Of a stretch of DNA of 64,000 nt, positions 62,174-64,000 are shown one piece after another. The position numbers and the translations under genes were made by a program. Source of the stretch: Rhizobium sp. Leaf453 (GTDB taxonomy: Bacteria > Pseudomonadota > Alphaproteobacteria > Rhizobiales > Rhizobiaceae); assembly GCF_001425605.1 (NCBI RefSeq), contig NZ_LMRG01000029.1:1-64000 (forward strand). The letters are read 5' to 3'. A model generated the notes under the pieces. It made no database searches and had not been told where the DNA came from. It saw nothing but the letters and a program-made list of their open reading frames with translations. Position 1 is the stretch's first letter. Every line of letters begins with the position of its first letter.

Positions 62174-63295
62174 CTACTGCCGACCGACTGCTTTCAGGAC
62201 TTTCGGCAAGGCTTCTTCCAGAAGCGCCATGTCTGCCTCCGGCCCGGTGCTGATCCGGATGCAACGGCTAAGCGGCGCAACGCCCGGCATGCGAATGAAA
62301 ATGCCGTGATCGGCCATCAGACGATCGACAATCGAGCGCGCGAAAGCTGCGTCGTCCCCACAATCGATCGTGACGAAATTCGTCGCCGACGGCAGCGGCT
62401 TCAGCCCATTGTCACGCGCGATGCCCGCGATTCTATCGCGCGCTGCCGCGATTTTCTCAACGACTTCCCTCAAGTAATCCTGATCCGCGAGCGCCGCCAG
62501 GGCAGCTGCGGTGCCGATCCTGTTCATGCCGAAATGGTTGCGGATCTTGTCGAAGGCCTGCACCGTGCCCGGCGTGCCGATCGCATAGGCGACGCGCGCA
62601 CCGGCCAGCCCATAGGCCTTGGAGAATGTGCGGGTGCGGATGATGTTGGGCCTGTCGATCAACGCATCGATGGCCGGGATCGTGTCCGCCGGTGCCGTCT
62701 CCCCATAAGCCTCGTCGAGAATGAGCAGGCAGTCCTCCGGCAGGGCCTTTGCGAAAGTCACGACGCTCTCGGCACTGTGCCAACTACCCATCGGATTGTC
62801 GGGATTGGCGAAATAGACCAGCGGCGCCTGTTCGTGCCGGACTGCCTCCAGCAGGCCTTCTAGGTCTTCGCGGTCATTCGCATAAGGCACTGTCACCAAC
62901 CGGCCGCCATGACCTGCAACATGGAAATTGAACGTCGGGTAGCCGCCGAACGAGGTGACCACCGGCATGCCCGGTTCGATCACCAGCCGGACGATCTGGC
63001 CGAGCAGGCCGTCGATGCCTTCGCCGATCGCAAGATTGTTGGCGGAAATGCCGAGATGACGGGCCAGCGCTTCCTTCAGTTCGAAATTTTCCGGATCATT
63101 GTATTTCCAGACGCTGGTTGCCGCAGCCGTCATTGCCTCAAGGACAGACGGCGCAGGTCCGAAACCGCTTTCGTTCGCGCCTATCCGTGCCGATACGGCG
63201 CGGCCGCGCTGGCGCTCGATCGCTTCAGGTCCGACAAAGGGGATGGTGGAGGGCAGGGAGGAGACGAGTGGGGTGAAGCGGGAAAATGCGGACAT
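62174..63295 (-). CDS. HisC-like PLP-dependent aminotransferase
   Basis: A 373-residue class I/II aminotransferase. ARIGANESGFGPAPSVLEAM at the start, FANPDNPMGSWHSAE, ILDEAYGETAP and the PLP lysine in RTFSKAYGLAGARVAYAIG are the HisC-type core. It may act as histidinol-phosphate or aromatic amino acid aminotransferase. It lies outside a his operon, so a paralogue role is likely. Confidence 0.9.
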   Translation of the reverse strand: MSAFSRFTPLVSSLPSTIPFVGPEAIERQRGRAVSARIGANESGFGPAPSVLEAMTAAATSVWKYNDPENFELKEALARHLGISANNLAIGEGIDGLLGQIVRLVIEPGMPVVTSFGGYPTFNFHVAGHGGRLVTVPYANDREDLEGLLEAVRHEQAPLVYFANPDNPMGSWHSAESVVTFAKALPEDCLLILDEAYGETAPADTIPAIDALIDRPNIIRTRTFSKAYGLAGARVAYAIGTPGTVQAFDKIRNHFGMNRIGTAAALAALADQDYLREVVEKIAAARDRIAGIARDNGLKPLPSATNFVTIDCGDDAAFARSIVDRLMADHGIFIRMPGVAPLSRCIRISTGPEADMALLEEALPKVLKAVGRQ

Positions 63296-63403
63296 GCTGG
63301 ATCGGCCTGACGATGGATTAAATCGCGGCGGAGACTAGCGATGTTTCATCGTCAAGGAAACGGGAAACCGGCAGTGAAAAGCACTGCCGGAGACAGGCAT
63401 GTA

Positions 63404-63772
63404 TCAGTGCTTCTTCAATTCGCCGCCGGTGAAGAATTCGAAGCGGACGATCTGGTGGAGAAATTCTTCGTCGATCGGCTTGATGAAATGAACCTGGATC
63501 TGGTTATCCCGGCGAAAAACCTCGGCGCATCCGATGCGCTTCTTGGTGCCGACGATGGTCAGATAATAGTGTTCCGGCAAGCCGATCGTCGTGTTGACGA
63601 TGAAGCTGGCGCCACCGCGGGAGATTTCCACCATCTTGCAGGTTCGGGTCGATACACCGCCGAGTGCAGGGCGAACGGCCATCAGCGTTCCCGCCTGACC
63701 GATGGCGAAGCGCTCGAAGCGCTGCTCATACAGTTTCGAGCTAACCGTCGCGTACATCGTCGAATTCTGCAT
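63404..63772 (-). CDS. PilZ-domain protein
   Basis: A 122-residue protein. EQRFERFAIGQAGTLMAVRP holds an Arg-rich c-di-GMP-type motif, shorter than the canonical RxxxR, and TRTCKMVEISRGGASFIVNT the SxxG-like loop. The remainder fits a PilZ beta-barrel. It probably responds to c-di-GMP. I start at ATG 63772, preceded by GAGGAACGGGTG; the frame is open 24 codons upstream. Binding ability is unproven because of the shortened motif. Confidence 0.75.
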   Translation of the reverse strand: MQNSTMYATVSSKLYEQRFERFAIGQAGTLMAVRPALGGVSTRTCKMVEISRGGASFIVNTTIGLPEHYYLTIVGTKKRIGCAEVFRRDNQIQVHFIKPIDEEFLHQIVRFEFFTGGELKKH

Positions 63773-64000
63773 CACCCGTTCCTCGATTGCGGCGGGCAGT
63801 GGACCAAAGGTCCGGCTTGCCTTGCCGATGGGGTTCGGCACCACCTTTCTCCCGAGGCAATGACCGATTTGACACAGAATTGTTCAGGGATGTTGCAATC
63901 CTTTGAAAACATTCCTTAAAAATTTAACGAGGGCTGAAATTGTTACACGTCGCTTACCGATTGTGGCTCGATCAGCCGGTCTGGCCGGCGTAGTAATGGG
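63773..64000. other. Terminal region without a supported gene
   Basis: The AT-rich stretch 63890-63945 upstream of the PilZ ATG probably holds its promoter. The window ends before another gene can be seen. Confidence 0.4.

Noticed and set aside
1-64000. CRISPR arrays, tRNA or rRNA genes
   Set aside because: None seen; the only tandem repeats are the 49-bp and 21-bp units, which have no spacers.

Overview
The window comes from an alphaproteobacterium of the Rhizobiales, most likely a Rhizobium/Agrobacterium/Sinorhizobium-type chromosome. The basis is high GC, the gene order feuN-feuP-feuQ, cycHJKL, degP, two-component pair, glnE, pleC, pepN known from Rhizobiaceae, rhizobial-type palindromic intergenic elements, and a gene-transfer-agent (GTA) cluster in the order found in Rhodobacter capsulatus RcGTA. 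No tRNA, rRNA or CRISPR array was seen.

Region 1 (1-21,200): an IS110-type transposase remnant, then a near-complete RcGTA-type structural cluster, all on the + strand: g1-like small terminase candidate, large terminase, portal, small membrane protein, prohead protease, major capsid, two head-tail connectors, DUF3168 tail terminator, major tail protein, gp10, tail chaperone, short tape measure, DUF2460, DUF2163, NlpC/P60 and the giant baseplate protein. There is no integrase, repressor or replication gene, which fits a domesticated particle rather than a prophage. The core order is interrupted at three places. Between terminase and portal lie a GH19 endolysin and two divergent micro-ORFs. Between portal and the small membrane protein lies a ParDE-like toxin-antitoxin pair with its own palindromic operator. 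Between tape measure and DUF2460 lies a 1,093-residue beta-helix spike. Hairpins after the capsid gene, the DUF3168 gene and the spike gene probably shape expression. A rhizobial palindromic element lies in frame inside the NlpC/P60 gene.

Region 2 (21,300-41,000): envelope and cell-cycle regulation. FeuN/FeuP/FeuQ (periplasmic inhibitor, regulator, kinase), a surface lipoprotein, the cytochrome c maturation operon cycHJKL (ccmI, E, F, H), a Do-family periplasmic protease followed by a two-component pair, glnE, and on the - strand a PleC-type kinase and aminopeptidase N.

Region 3 (41,000-53,400): housekeeping and transport. EamA and MFS transporters, two small proteins, an unusual uracil-DNA glycosylase, an Hsp70-like protein, ETF-ubiquinone oxidoreductase, an L,D-transpeptidase, a divergent EamA/Lrp pair, DoxX, and a divergent alcohol dehydrogenase/HxlR pair.

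Region 4 (53,400-64,000): a membrane glycosylation or lipid group (GT39-like transferase, lipid kinase, GT2 transferase, flippase-like protein), AMP nucleosidase, YnfA, two very small exported or membrane proteins, DUF2147, a Sel1-like protein behind a structured leader, a PLP aminotransferase and a PilZ protein. Functions are read from motifs and gene order; no database search was possible.
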